Source: Tricholoma matsutake
Lineage: Eukaryota > Basidiomycota > Agaricomycetes > Agaricales > Tricholomataceae
Length of the DNA: 64,000 nucleotides
Assembly: GCA_026075535.2 (NCBI GenBank)
Contig: AP026544.2
Coordinates: forward strand, 6,696,001 to 6,760,000
Reading direction: 5' to 3'
Shown: positions 1-10,734 of the stretch, one piece after another
How the letters are laid out: every line of letters starts with the position of its first letter
Numbering within the stretch: the stretch's first letter is position 1
Program-made: the position numbers and the translations under genes
Notes under the pieces: generated by a model
Told to the model about the DNA's origin: nothing
What the model saw: only the letters and a program-made list of their open reading frames with translations
Database searches by the model: none

Positions 1-2015
1 ACGCCAGTGATTTCCGGTCTGGGGCTGTTCTGTCCTTTGGAAATACTTGGGAATCTGCTAGACCGGTGGCTTTCGACTCGATGATGTTCAAAGGTGCAGA
101 GCTTAATTATCCCGTTCACGAAAAAGAAATGCTGGCTATCATTCACGCACTGAAAAAATGGTGCGCGGATCTTTTTGGCTCTGCATTCACAGTTTTCACT
201 GACCATAAAACTCTTGAAAACTTTGAGAACCAGCATGACTTGTCATGCCGCCAAGCACGCTGGATGGAATTTTTGTTGCAATTCGACACGAAAATAGTTT
301 ACATCAAGGGCAAAGACAACTCAGTTGCTGATGCCCCTTCCCGTCTCCCGACGGTCACTGCTGCTGACAGTTCAGCCGCTGTGGATGCAGCCCACGCACC
401 ATACAAATTCTGCCCATATGATGATGAACTGTGCTCTGTGAACGTAATACTGCCAGCTACATGTGGCTCTCCGTTGCGATCTGCCTGCTGCCTGGCACTC
501 TCTTCGCTACCGAAATGCAACAGCATTGCAGCAACACTGAATATCACAGCTGACCCCGAGCTGAAAAAGAGCATTGTCGAGGGCTACCTGCATGACTCCT
601 GGTGCAAGAAATTATTAGCTGCTGCACCCAGGATGTCGACCATGCAGGAAATAGACGACCTGTGGTTCATTGGTGAGCATCTAGTAGTTCTGTTGGTACC
701 CAGATTGAGAGAGGCACTGTTCAGGCTCACTCACGATTCTCTTGGACATTTTGGATTCAAAAAATCTTATGGTTCACTGAGAAATTTGTATTACTGGCCA
801 AACATGAGGCGGGACCTTGAACAAGTGTATGTACCTAGCTGTGCTGACTGCCAGCGCAACAAGTCAAGGACTACATTGCCGGCTGGACTGCTACACCCCC
901 TACCGGTTCCTGATGGTCGCAGGAATTCTGTAGCCTTGGACTTCATTGGTCCTCTTCCTGAGGATGAAGGGTTCAATTGTATACTCACAATGACTGACTG
1001 TTTAGGTGCCGATGTACAGATCGTGCCAATGCGTACTGACCTTACCGCTGAACAAGTTGCAGAAATTTTTTTCAACCATTGGTATTGCAAAAATGGACTA
1101 CCACTAGAAATAGTGTCGGACTGTGACAAGCTGTTTGTTTCGAAATTCTGGGGTGCACTTCACAAACTGTCTGGCATCAAACTGAAGATGTCTTCTTCGT
1201 ACCACCCGCAAACTGACGGATCCAGTGAACGTTTGAACAAGACTGTGAATCAGGCACTCTGTTACCACGTTGCTCGTAATCAAAAGGGATGGGCACGCAT
1301 GTTGCCATGGGTGCGTTTTGATTTGATGAACACCATGAATAAATCAACAGGCTTTTCACCGTTCCAACTCAGAATGGGACGAAGCCCTAGATTGATTCTG
1401 CCTCTCATGGCGCCGATCGTGACAGAAATTGCTGAAGAGGTACTTGCCCGTGAACTGATCACCCATCTGCAGGAAGATGTCTGCGAGGCTCAGGATAACT
1501 TCCTGAAGGCAAAAGTCACACAGGCCATGTTTGTGAATGCATTGCATGGTCCAGACCTGAAGCTGGACATAGGAGACAGGGTGATGCTGTCAACTGAAAA
1601 CAGATGCAGGGAATACACTGCTAAAGGTGAGAAGCGTGTTGCTAAATTTATGCCTAGGTTCGACAGACCTTACTACATCATTGATGTCAACCAAAAAAAA
1701 TTGATGGTCACCCTGGATTTTCCTCAAGCGTCGAAAAGGTTCCCAACGTTCCACACCAGTGATGTAATGCCATATAATGAAAATGACTGTGCTCTGTTCC
1801 CTGACTGCAAGCTTGCAAGGCCTGGTGCTATCATTACAGAGAATGGTGCAGAAGAATACTACATCGAGAAAATCATTGACGCTCGCAAGCGAGGAAGGGG
1901 GATGCAATATTTGGTAAGGTGGGTTGGTTACAGCCCCAGGGACGACACTTGGCTCCCTGGATCAGAATTCATCGACAACACCGCGTTAGATGACTGGCAG
2001 GCAGGGCAATTATGA
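1..2015 (+). CDS. Ty3/Gypsy polyprotein, 3' part (RNase H, integrase, chromodomain)
   Basis: The reading frame is open from the left window edge (first full codon at base 3) to the TGA at 2013-2015, so the 5' part lies outside the window. It opens inside RNase H (ASDFRSGAVLSF, then HEKEML and TDHKTL near bases 120-210). Next comes the integrase H2C2 zinc finger (H..H near base 740, C..C near 840), then the integrase core with LDFIGPL, SDCDKL and YHPQTDGSSERLNK supplying the acidic residues. The last ~50 residues (EEYYIEKIIDARKRG...YLVRWVGYSPRDDTW) are a chromodomain, which targets integration to histone marks in chromoviruses. About 670 codons have no stop or frameshift, so this is the best preserved element in the window. 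Calls come from motif recognition; I am confident of the family. Confidence 0.93.
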   Translation, partial: ASDFRSGAVLSFGNTWESARPVAFDSMMFKGAELNYPVHEKEMLAIIHALKKWCADLFGSAFTVFTDHKTLENFENQHDLSCRQARWMEFLLQFDTKIVYIKGKDNSVADAPSRLPTVTAADSSAAVDAAHAPYKFCPYDDELCSVNVILPATCGSPLRSACCLALSSLPKCNSIAATLNITADPELKKSIVEGYLHDSWCKKLLAAAPRMSTMQEIDDLWFIGEHLVVLLVPRLREALFRLTHDSLGHFGFKKSYGSLRNLYYWPNMRRDLEQVYVPSCADCQRNKSRTTLPAGLLHPLPVPDGRRNSVALDFIGPLPEDEGFNCILTMTDCLGADVQIVPMRTDLTAEQVAEIFFNHWYCKNGLPLEIVSDCDKLFVSKFWGALHKLSGIKLKMSSSYHPQTDGSSERLNKTVNQALCYHVARNQKGWARMLPWVRFDLMNTMNKSTGFSPFQLRMGRSPRLILPLMAPIVTEIAEEVLARELITHLQEDVCEAQDNFLKAKVTQAMFVNALHGPDLKLDIGDRVMLSTENRCREYTAKGEKRVAKFMPRFDRPYYIIDVNQKKLMVTLDFPQASKRFPTFHTSDVMPYNENDCALFPDCKLARPGAIITENGAEEYYIEKIIDARKRGRGMQYLVRWVGYSPRDDTWLPGSEFIDNTALDDWQAGQL

Positions 2016-2146
2016 GGGTCCATTGTTCATTTCAACTTTCTTCATGTTCCTGCCATCGGTAGCTTTTCCCACCAGGTTTTTAATGCACCTGGCGAGCAGT
2101 TTTTACGATACCTTGGTATATTTTTTTTTATCTACCTGGGAATTTT

Positions 2147-2385
2147 TTGGAGGAGGGGAGGGTGTAATCATGCTGACCACTAATGTTGTTTCATGCTTGG
2201 CTGTTCACTCGTCACATATACTGATGTCTATGGACTCTCTCACTTCCTTCTCCCCCCATATCTATCCTCCCATATTTCCTATTGTATGCCTCCTGTATCT
2301 GCTTTCCTCTTATAATCTCTGGTCCTATTCTGTCTCGGTGTTTCTGAGTGAATCTTACCGCTTACTGGGTACAATTACACCTTAT
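2147..2385 (+). repeat. Polypurine tract and probable start of the 3' LTR of the first Gypsy
   Basis: A purine run (ggaggaggggaggg) at about 2149-2162 is followed directly by TGTAATCATG at 2163. This is the usual arrangement of a polypurine tract priming plus-strand synthesis and the first bases of the 3' LTR. The 5' LTR lies outside the window, so the LTR end cannot be fixed. It may stop near 2385, where an unrelated short repeat begins. Confidence 0.5.
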
Positions 2386-2476
2386 ATGTTTCCATACCCT
2401 TACCCCTAAGGGTAGGGTGTTCAGGGGTAGGTAAGGGTATGAGATTTGACACCCAGGGGTAACCCCTGCCTTGCCC
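2386..2476. repeat. Short AAGGGTA-rich repeat, copy 1
   Basis: About 90 bp of interleaved CCCTTAC and GTAAGGG words. It is almost identical to 53660-53756, including the flanking words atatgttTCC and gacacccaggggtaacc. Three more diverged relatives lie at 52.3-53.4 kb. No coding potential. Confidence 0.7.
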
Positions 2477-2638
2477 TAGGTATGTGAGTAGGGTATATAT
2501 ACTAAGAGTCATAAAGGTAACTAAGAGAGTAAGCAGAAAGGGTATGTGCCAAAGGGCTTGTTCACGACACATTAGAAAGGGGTGTCAGTGATGGGATCAT
2601 TGATCACAACATCAGATACAATGATCTGTGTTCACAGT
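2477..2638. repeat. Dispersed repeat shared with 51631-51790
   Basis: Sequence beginning ggtatgtgagtagggtatat and running through aaggggtgtcagtgatggga is repeated with few differences at 51631-51790, beside the Copia remnant. The TATA-like word and the following leader suggest part of an LTR or retrotransposon leader. No matching coding region is attached here. Confidence 0.6.
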
Positions 2639-2641
2639 GTA

Positions 2642-2997
2642 CTATCATGGCCCTAGTGTTGCAAAAAAAAATATTTTGACCACTTCCCATCCACACATCT
2701 CCCTCAGATATGCTGGATTATATAGCTTTGGACTATCTCACTATGCCCCAGTTTCCTATTCCTTTTTATTTGACTTAGTTGTCATCTAATATGTGGTCTG
2801 AACATATTCACCTAGAGTTGCAAAGCATGTGATCATACTCTAAATGGTGACCCTAGCAAGGAGTTCTCAGGATTGGGGAGGAAAAAGTGGCAGAGAGTAT
2901 TCAGAGAGGCTTATTGTAATGACTTGTGTCCGAGATCTAAGTGATTGAGGATTGGAACACCCATTTTCAAAGTTTTGCAACACTAGGGCCACAATAG
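2642..2997. mobile_element. MITE with ~26-bp terminal inverted repeats and TA target duplication
   Basis: The left end (ctatcatggccctagtgttg, then caaaa) is repeated in inverted order at the right end (ttttgcaacactagggccac, then aatag) with two mismatches. Each end is flanked by TA, the target duplication of Tc1/mariner elements. The 356-bp interior has no coding frame, so it would depend on a transposase supplied elsewhere. The family assignment rests on the TA flanks and the inverted ends only. Confidence 0.72.
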
Positions 2998-3235
2998 TAT
3001 AACTCAACATCCTTCACCAAAATATAAGCCAGAAAGCTGTTGCATAGAATGACTGCTTTGCTTATGTTTGTAATATACAAAGCACTGAATTTGATCTGAA
3101 CATTACCATAAATAGGCCAACACGTGATGGGAACTACCATATATAGAAGGAGTCTCCATCGGCGTTTTCCGACAATCACGTGTTCCAAGGAAAGTGCTGC
3201 CACCCGGTGAATAGTGTTCACTCATTTTTCTCGAC

Positions 3236-4728
3236 ATGAGTGTACGAAGTCTAGGAGATGTTCCAGAGGAAGATGCTTTCTCTCCGACGAGCCATTCAGA
3301 TAATTTGCTAGGAAGCCCATCCATGGCTTCCACTTCTGTTCCTTCCAGCTCAAGTACAAACAATTCTCGCGTTCCTGGGTCTAAAAGGCCTCCAAGTATT
3401 AGGACTCTTGGTCGATCGTCAAGTGATGCTCTTCCATCCAGCACCGGAAAGAAAACCATTTCCTCCAGTTCAACAGCAACTAAAGATGCACGAACACAGA
3501 AACCCGTCTCTACTTCCACGCTGAAGAAGACCCGAAGTACACCGCGTTTGCCGCACGATAAGGATGCTGAGCTTGCCCCAAGTACGTCTATGTACTGGAG
3601 TCGTGCGCCAGTTTATGGGGCAATCCCACCAAAGTTCATGCGAGGGCACAGCGTAACCCTCGTGGATGCGACGGCATGGCTTTTTGGCGGATGTGATGAT
3701 AAAGATCTTAAAGAGCACGTTAGAGACATGAAGATCATCTATTGCTTCGACACCGGTAAATTTTTTTCCACTCTTCCAGTATCGGTTCTGCTGACCCACT
3801 TTAACTAGAAACTATGCAATGGTCGCAACGGGACACAGTTGGAGAAATCCCGCCACCTTGTCGTGCCCATACGATGACTTTGGTTGACCGCAAGCTCGTC
3901 ATGTTTGGTGGAGGCTATGGTCCCACATATTATGATGCTGTCTTCGTTCTCGATACCCAGACGCGTACCTGGACACGGCCTACGATAGTAGGAACCATCC
4001 CAGCATGCCGTCGGGCCCATACGGCTGTGCTTTACCAGCAGAAGATATGGATCTTCGGCGGTGGAAATGGAATGACAGCACTGAATGATGTATGGACATT
4101 AGACGTCTCATCCATGTCCAAAATGAAATGGCAGAAAGTTGAGACGACAGGGAAAAAGCCTGATGCTAGAGGTTATCATTCGGCTAATCTCGTTGGGAAT
4201 GTCATGATTGTGCTGGGTGGAAGCAATGGAAAAGATTTATTCACCGACATATGGCTTCTGGACCTTGGTGTGTATAGCAGGAAAGTATGTTCTCTACATC
4301 TGACTGACTCTTGTGTGAACCAGATACACGGGGGTGGAACCAGTTACAACTCGGAACGACCAAGTATCGCCGGATAGCACACAGTGCGACTCAAGTTGGA
4401 TCGTACCTCTTTGTTATCGGAGGTCACAATAGCACCGATTACTGCTCCGAAGTTCTGCTCTTCAATCTGGGTGCGTCTGCTCGCTTGTCTACCTGTCTAC
4501 CCTCTCGTCATTGATCCATGCTATGTAGTTACCCTCCAATACGAACAGCGACCAGTTCTTGGCAAAGCTCCCTCGGGACGTGGGTACCATGCGACCATTT
4601 TAGCGGACAGTCGGATTTTCCTCTTCGGAGGCTCTAATGGGAGTAGCACCTATGATGACGTTTACATCCTGGACCTTGCTGCAGGAGCCTATCTACCGCA
4701 GGTGACGAGCTTCAATGTCGAGCTCTGA
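3236..4728 (+). CDS. Kelch-repeat protein, four exons
   Basis: Predicted exons are 3236-3755, 3809-4267, 4324-4470 and 4529-4728. The introns (53, 56 and 58 bp) have GT-AG ends and keep phase, giving 441 residues ending in TGA. Residues 1 to about 115 are Ser/Thr/Pro-rich and probably disordered. From YWSRAPVYGAIPP onward there are about five Kelch blades, each with the H(S/T)..L and (F/I)GG pattern (RGHSVTLVD...LFGG, RAHTMTLVD...MFGG, RAHTAVLYQ...IFGG, RGYHSANLV...VLGG, IAHSATQVG...VIGG, RGYHATILA...LFGG). Such beta-propellers act as protein-binding platforms, often in cell polarity, but the partner cannot be told from sequence. There is no signal peptide. Databases often mislabel this fold as galactose oxidase, but no copper-site residues are evident. 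It is the only clear host gene here and has no internal stop. Confidence 0.9.
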
Positions 4729-5526
4729 CCTGAGGTCGCGCTTCTCAGAAGGTATCGGGTTCCTTTTTCTGTTTGTTATTCCTGCCTGATGCGGTTCGGG
4801 CAGCGATTCTCTTTTCGCATGTTTATGCATTCTCTATGGGTTTACAGTGGGTACAACTAAGATAGCTTTGATCAAAGTTGACATGCGCAAGTAGAAGGGC
4901 AATAGTCATAAGTATGCGTAATAGCATATAGTCAGTGACAGTTTTGCCTCTGCTAACTGGGGACAGAATGCAACGACAACTGTTTCTCATCTCCTCGGGG
5001 GCAGGACTAAGAATTATATTATAAAGACGTGATGAATTATGGCAACAATCTCGTATGGATAGGGCGGATCACAGATTCTCAGTGAGGAGTGGTAGAGGTC
5101 AGTGTCATGGATGATGGGAGATGACACTGATGGAAACATGGGGCTCTGGTCGAACCTAGATATAATGCCTTGAGTACATAAGTACTTGCTGACTCTACCC
5201 TCATGCACTGTTTCTTCTATTAGCTTCAAATCACTAATAGTATTGGTCAAAGTGGGGTGATTATTTGTGGATTATGTCCATGGTTTTAGGACATGGATAA
5301 TCACAGACAAAGCAGTGCTTCATCGTTATAGGTTCATTGTACTGTCAGGAGTGTGCTCACCTCATCTTCTGATTCAGATCCAGAACCAAGGACTACAGAG
5401 GGCATGACAGTGTCTGCAACAAAAGAGCTGTTGGCAGTTGCTCTCATCTCACATAGGTAAGCTACACTGTATTGAATGATATGGTCTATCGAACACATAC
5501 ATTGTGTTGATCAAAGTGATACGTTG

Positions 5527-5690
5527 TTAGTGTTGCCAACGGCGCGGCTCAGAGCTGCGAGCCGTCGAGCCGAGCCGCTATTTTGGGCGAGCTGCGCCGG
5601 TAAATCAGCTCTAGGCTATACCCAGCTCAACTCTCAGATTGGGCGGCTCAGAGCGGCTCAGAGCGGCTAAGCCGTCCAAAAATAGCATAC
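5527..5690. repeat. GC-rich block with repeated gcggctcagag words
   Basis: A sharply GC-rich island in AT-rich surroundings. The words cggctcagag and gagccg recur, with three near-tandem copies of gcggctcagag around 5640-5670. It resembles a transposon end or the core of a short element, but I see no clear inverted termini or target duplication. Confidence 0.4.
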
Positions 5691-6434
5691 CTGTGTCGCG
5701 CATTGCTGATCACGTCTGAACGCTTCTCCTGCGCGACCTCCCCTCCCCTCTCTTCATCTACATCATTCTATTTTATTTTTCTTTATTTTCTACTACTATC
5801 TAGTATGTGAGGCTCTTGTATGGACAACAGCAAGCATTTTTGGCTCTCTTATCAGACTTATCTTGTTGATCTAATGATTTTTATCTCTCTCTGTCTAGAT
5901 CTCATGCCGGTGACAACGACATCCCTTTCAATATGTATGTGAGATCTCAGTAAGCGCACAACACCCAAAACCAATGCTGACTGAGCTCAATGAGGATGAT
6001 ATCGTGAGGAATGTAGCTCGAGGCATTTGTGTAGTTGTGAATCATAGGGCAAGGCATCGAAGGGAATAAGATCGATGTGGAACAGCGTCTTACTTACAAG
6101 GCCTGCTTGATTGTGTTCCCTCGCAAGGCTGGTGCGTCTGCTCGTGCTCATCCGCGCATTTATCGATCTGAGCACACAGACAATCCGGGCTGCCATTCCC
6201 CTTCTTTCAAGTTCAAGAAGACGGATACCTTGAATTTTCATCAGTAGATATTGTACATCTAGTAATATACACCGTTATGAATGTTATGAAGAGATTGCAC
6301 AGCAATAAATTATAATACAGAAAATATGAGCTCCACATATATGTAAGTATCAGAAGACATTCCAGCCGTATGTGTGTCCGTATCTGGGGACACACTTCTT
6401 GATTCCCTGAATCGCATACACGCTCCAAGACTCA

Positions 6435-7098
6435 CACCGACATTTCATTCGCGAGACACGGGGACGTTAATGTCGATGTGATGATCATGTGTGGCGAGTA
6501 GAGATTCGTAATGGCCATCATGAGCGAGGAAGGCTCAGGTGTACGTAGACATGCCGGCTTGTCGTTTCGCCAATCCCTGTTCACTTCCTCTTCCTCATCC
6601 TCACTCGCCTTCCCTCTGCGCATCCCCCACACCATCCATGGCATCAGCATCACCCCCCATGTCATGGATATTGTCATCGTTGTAACTGATCGTAGAGCAG
6701 TTGTGTGGGTGCAAGGCCAGACGTACGGGACATAGTGGTCTACCCTTCATAGTGGTGCAGGTACACATTTGCCCCGCGGTTTCCCACCAAGCACGAGACT
6801 GTGTATTATCAAGAGGAACAGACGGTATCGTAGAAGAAGACATGACTATATGCGGAGGATGCGGAAGCGGTTTTTCACGAGGCGGGAGGAAAGAGTACGT
6901 AGCAGGTATAAATGATTAAGTATTGGGCAAATAAGAGGAAGACTTGGAAGTATGATGGACATGTCGCTGAGAAGTCGAGGTCTGATCCTCGCGTTGACGC
7001 ACTTTGCCATTGGCAGAACGACGCCCAGTCGAAAGTTCGGGTACCACTGCAGTAAAAGACATGGGAAGGGTTCCCTGATCGTCGAGCTGTTGCTCCAT
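6435..7098 (-). pseudogene. Possible degraded or multi-exon coding segment, unrecognised
   Basis: Minus-strand frames 7098-6916 (MEQQLDDQGTLPMSFTAVVP...) and 6843-6601 (MSSSTIPSVPLDNTQSRAWW...) share one reading frame and are separated by a single stop plus ~70 bp. A frame at 6677-6435 continues with an acidic stretch (EDEEEEVNRDW). The second part has several Cys residues (MCTCTTMKGRPLCP). This could be a decayed gene or one with unrecognised introns. I do not recognise it, and chance open frames are a real alternative. Confidence 0.2.
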
Positions 7099-7288
7099 GA
7101 AGAAGAGAATTTATCGTCGCCGATAGAGAGGATCAACGGGATTATTGGAATGGGACGTCCATAAGAGATTGTGAAAGGAAAGCCAAAAATAAAGATAAAA
7201 ACCACCAGGGCGAGTTGTCTAATCGAGCTAACCAGCGTAATATCGAGTAGATCCGGGACTAAAAGAGGCCCATAACCTGTAAGTCCAG

Positions 7289-7455
7289 ACCTAGACGAAG
7301 ATACACGTATCCTCAGAGGTCAGCCGATGTGGTGGTAGACAACTAAGAATTACCTAGACGAAGATACACGTCTAGGGAGAGTAAGTATACAGTGTAAGGT
7401 AGAGATTGTATGTACTTACATCCTCAGAGGTCAGCCGATGTGGTGGTAGACAACT
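7289..7455. repeat. Duplicated short segments
   Basis: The 36-bp segment beginning atcctcagaggtcagccgat occurs at 7309-7344 and again at 7420-7455. The 20-bp segment acctagacgaagatacacgt occurs at 7289-7308 and 7352-7371. The interleaving suggests a local duplication followed by a small insertion. No coding role is evident. Confidence 0.8.
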
Positions 7456-7545
7456 GAGGATGTGAGGCGGTAAATCAACTTGGTAATGTAATGTGTCACG
7501 TGTTCATATATAGACGGAATGAGATGAATATACTGTAACACCCTT

Positions 7546-7910
7546 AGGGGCACGATGGTGTAGTGGCAACCATCGTACTTGGCCTAGGCCCTGTGACCAC
7601 CTGACAATAGGCAGGAGGTCTCGAGTTCGAATCCCGCCCCTGTTCAGCCACTGGGGGGTTTTAGTGGGTATTATCCAATGTGATGAGTCCCACACTACTG
7701 TAATCATACAGTGTGCATAAAATGCATTTCCTCCCTGGTAACCCTGCTCTGAGGTTCAAGTTCCTTGGAACCCCTAAGCAGGTGGTGAGAGCAGTAATGT
7801 TGTCATCCCCATATTAAGCAGGATGGTCTTCCAGAAATGGAATTCTAGTGTCTCAAAGCCTCCCACAAATTGTGAGAAAAATGCTTCCACCAAAAAAAAA
7901 AAAAAAAAAA
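7546..7910 (+). mobile_element. tRNA-headed SINE with poly(A) tail and 18-bp target duplication
   Basis: The body begins with a tRNA-like head (aggggcacgatggtgtagtg) that holds a polymerase III A box (tggtgtagtgg) near 7557 and a B box (gagttcgaatccc) near 7623. A ~260-bp unrelated body follows and ends in a run of ~19 A at 7892-7910. The 18-bp sequence atatactgtaacaccctt sits immediately before (7528-7545) and after (7911-7928). This is the mark of LINE-assisted retroposition. The full-length body, pure A tail and perfect duplication indicate a fairly recent insertion on the + strand. No LINE is seen in the window to supply the reverse transcriptase. Confidence 0.9.
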
Positions 7911-7923
7911 ATATACTGTAACA

Positions 7924-8151
7924 CCCTTTGTGTAAGTTAAGGAAACACACTGTATGTAATTATGGCTGCATCTGCAGAAAACACTTGACATATATTTTAT
8001 TATGTGTTCTATGGATACATGCAGAGAACAAAGGGGTTACCATGGTTACACATGTATCCCTAGGAAACACATAATAAAATTACATGTTAAATGTTTTCTG
8101 CAGATACAGGCATAATTACACAAAAAGTGTTTCTTTAACTTACACAAAGGG
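7924..8151. repeat. Long fold-back (inverted) repeat, ~100-bp arms
   Basis: Bases 7924-8021 are largely the reverse complement of 8051-8151 (ccctttgtgtaagttaagga pairs with the tail ending ttaacttacacaaaggg, and tctgcagaaaac with gttttctgcaga). The loop is about 29 bp. This is probably a fold-back MITE. The SINE at 7546-7910 inserted at its left edge. Confidence 0.8.
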
Positions 8152-10370
8152 AACATGAAAAATGTTTCCCGAAGGGATCTGAAAGAAACATTGTAGAATA
8201 CACCTTTTATGTTCCTTGCAGATACAGCTTGGATACATGTAAAATATTTCCCTGACATTTCTTTTACATACATATTAAGAATATCCAAAGGATATACACA
8301 TCAGAAGTCTTAAAACAAGTTTCTAAGGCTGTGTTTCTGTGGGAAACACAGCTCAGCCCCAGTAGTGTGATCCATGTAGATGTTGATGTGAGTACCCCAA
8401 CCACTACAGCAATCAGGCTCAGTGTTCATGAGCTAGCATGATGTCTGTGCTGAGGGGGGCAGGATGGAGTTATCTGGGTGAATTCTGCATTGATTCCTGT
8501 CATTTGAAGCACCCCAACAAGCTAATATATCACTCTATTCTCTCCAAAAGTTGCCATGTTAATCAGATTCCATGTTCACAAACACCAGAACCTGGCAGGA
8601 TGATATATAACTACCTGTAGTTACCATGTATAGCTGTTACATGTACAGCTGTCATTAGAGCACAGATTGATGTATCAGAACTACTGTAGTTACCATTCCA
8701 TCACAGTCCTGTTGTCGACAGACCTCGACATCCTACACAACAACCATGCATCCTGCTAGTCATTGGCCTGATGTTTGCTTGCCCTCCATTAGGATAATTA
8801 TAGCTAGTCATCTCACATTCAGATCTGTTTCTGAATCATGCTTCTTGTATGATTGATGCTGGATTGACAGGACTTCTATTCCTCCTATATGCTCAGTTTG
8901 ACAGGGCCACAATGTTTCTGATTGTGTTCACTTCACATACTGTCCATATGTTTGATTTCTGTCAGATATGTTTTCCAGCTTTCCAATGTTTTGTCATGTT
9001 ATCTTCACTTCCAAGAATTTGAAATAAAATATTTTTTGATCTGCATGGCAAAAGCTTGTCAACTTAGGGTATGCCAATGTTTTTTTTCACCTCCCAGAAA
9101 TTTTTATTTTTCAAATCACCTGTAGCAGGGGAGCATTCACATCACAGCATAAAATACACCTCAATCGCATGCCCCGTCACCCTATCACCCTGTCGCACCA
9201 TTGCCCTGCTGCCTCATCTATCCATTGCTTCATTGCCTTGTTGCCTCATTGCCCAGTTGCTGCTCACCCGCCATATTGCTGCCATCAGCACTTCTGAATG
9301 TTTCTCCCACCAATTTTACAGGGTCGTGTGCGATGACTGAAAGGGAGAGGAACACAGTGTGGAGGGGCAAAACATGAGGATGGCAGGTCAATTTGATCCC
9401 CTGCCTTCGGGGTACAGCCAGAAAGTTGAGGTCAATGTGAGAGGATGCGAGAAGGTGATGGGTACGTACATCTGGTCCATTACTCGATCTCTACAGCTGG
9501 GGTATAATGTGATTGATGCAAGGAGTTGATTCAAGGTACTCACATTGAAACGTGTGATCGACCGATCCTCATCTTCATCCAGCACCTGTGGCCCCTAAGC
9601 CAAACCTGCCTCCTTCAAGTTTCCATTGTGGCCTGCCACTGCTTATTGCAGATTCTTCAGATGCAGCCACCAGCCATTGTGTGGGGATAGGCATTTCTCC
9701 CATTTGCTACCATTGTTGTGGTGTGGTCCAGCTCGAAGCTATAAAAGTGGTAGAAGGTAGTGAGTTGATAGAAATAAAAAGCATACACATGGCATACTCA
9801 CCTTGAGGGTTTGAACAATCATCGATCATCAGTAGTGGTGGTACAGATGACAAGTTGCCAGTGAGTTGGAAAACGGTGTACTGCCACAAGTTCCTATGCC
9901 TCAGCAATGGAATCAACAACAATGGGAGGACAACCATACTCCAAAATGACCATCTGAGGATCTAAAAAGTGTCAGTATATGATATTTGACAGTATTAGAT
10001 TATATTGGTTGTTTAATCTCACCAGGAGGTTGGGAAATGAGTAAAAGTCAGACGACGCTATTGAAACAATCAAAGTTGTGCTAAAGTTACTACTTACATA
10101 GTATGCACATTTTGACTCAACATTGCCTCACAAAATTGCAAATTTTCATTTTCTCATTGGATGGTCTCCTATTGATTGTACTTGACATAACCGACTTGGC
10201 TATATGCTCAGTCACCTGAACTTTAAGTTTAGATTGCTGTCAACTTGACAAGTTGAAGTTAAGTTATGATACAGATGTTGGAGCTGGTGAACATGACTCG
10301 GAGTACCGTATGGTCCATCATCAGCTAAGGGCATGTAGATCATAAATTAGCTCGAGAATAATGGAATATT
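8152..10370. other. AT-rich intergenic stretch
   Basis: No gene, RNA or clear mobile element recognised. Words from the fold-back repeat (gaaacacag, ttgcagatacag, ggatacatgtaa) recur to about 8360, so the repeat may have extended further. Short frames at 9071-9340 and 9588-9806 lack any recognisable domain. Confidence 0.45.
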
Positions 10371-10734
10371 TATGTGAGTGGATAGCAGGTGCTGAAGTCT
10401 GGATATAAGCCAAAGGTTGTCATCAATCGCATTTGAGGAACAGACTTGGAATACTACACGTGCATCCTCTAGTGCAGGAGGGCAAGAAAGCATCAAGATT
10501 GTGGCCATGATCTTGATAATATTATGAGCTTCTGCAGCCTGGCCACCCATGTGAGTGAATAGCAGGTGCTGAAGTCTGGATATAAGCTGAACTTGAAGGC
10601 TGTCTGGCAAGGCTGTCATTAATTGTGTGCCATACTATGCATACATCCTCTACAAGGGCAAGAAAGCATCAAGATTCAAGATTGTGGTGATGATCATGAA
10701 TCACGATGATATTATGAGCTTCTGGGGCATCCAC
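10371..10734. repeat. Local duplication upstream of the outer Gypsy LTR
   Basis: The segment gtgagtg(g/a)atagcaggtgctgaagtctggatataagc occurs at about 10373 and again at about 10551. The segments gcaagaaagcatcaagatt and attatgagcttctg are also repeated, giving an imperfect ~175-bp tandem structure. Non-coding. Confidence 0.6.

Larger units (their letters stand above)
4729..7288. other. Intergenic region downstream of the Kelch gene
   Basis: No recognisable gene. Stretches are AT-rich with scattered short frames. Two items stand out and are listed separately: a GC-rich block at 5527-5690 and a possible degraded minus-strand coding segment at 6435-7098. Confidence 0.5.

Noticed and set aside
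3236..4728. Galactose oxidase annotation
   Set aside because: Kelch blades are present, but there is no signal peptide or copper-ligand pattern; it is better called a Kelch-repeat protein.
6846..7205. 119-codon minus-strand frame
   Set aside because: Overlaps a slightly better candidate in another frame and has no recognisable domain.
7546..7640. Functional tRNA gene
   Set aside because: A and B boxes are present, but the sequence does not close a good acceptor stem and runs into a SINE body with an A tail.
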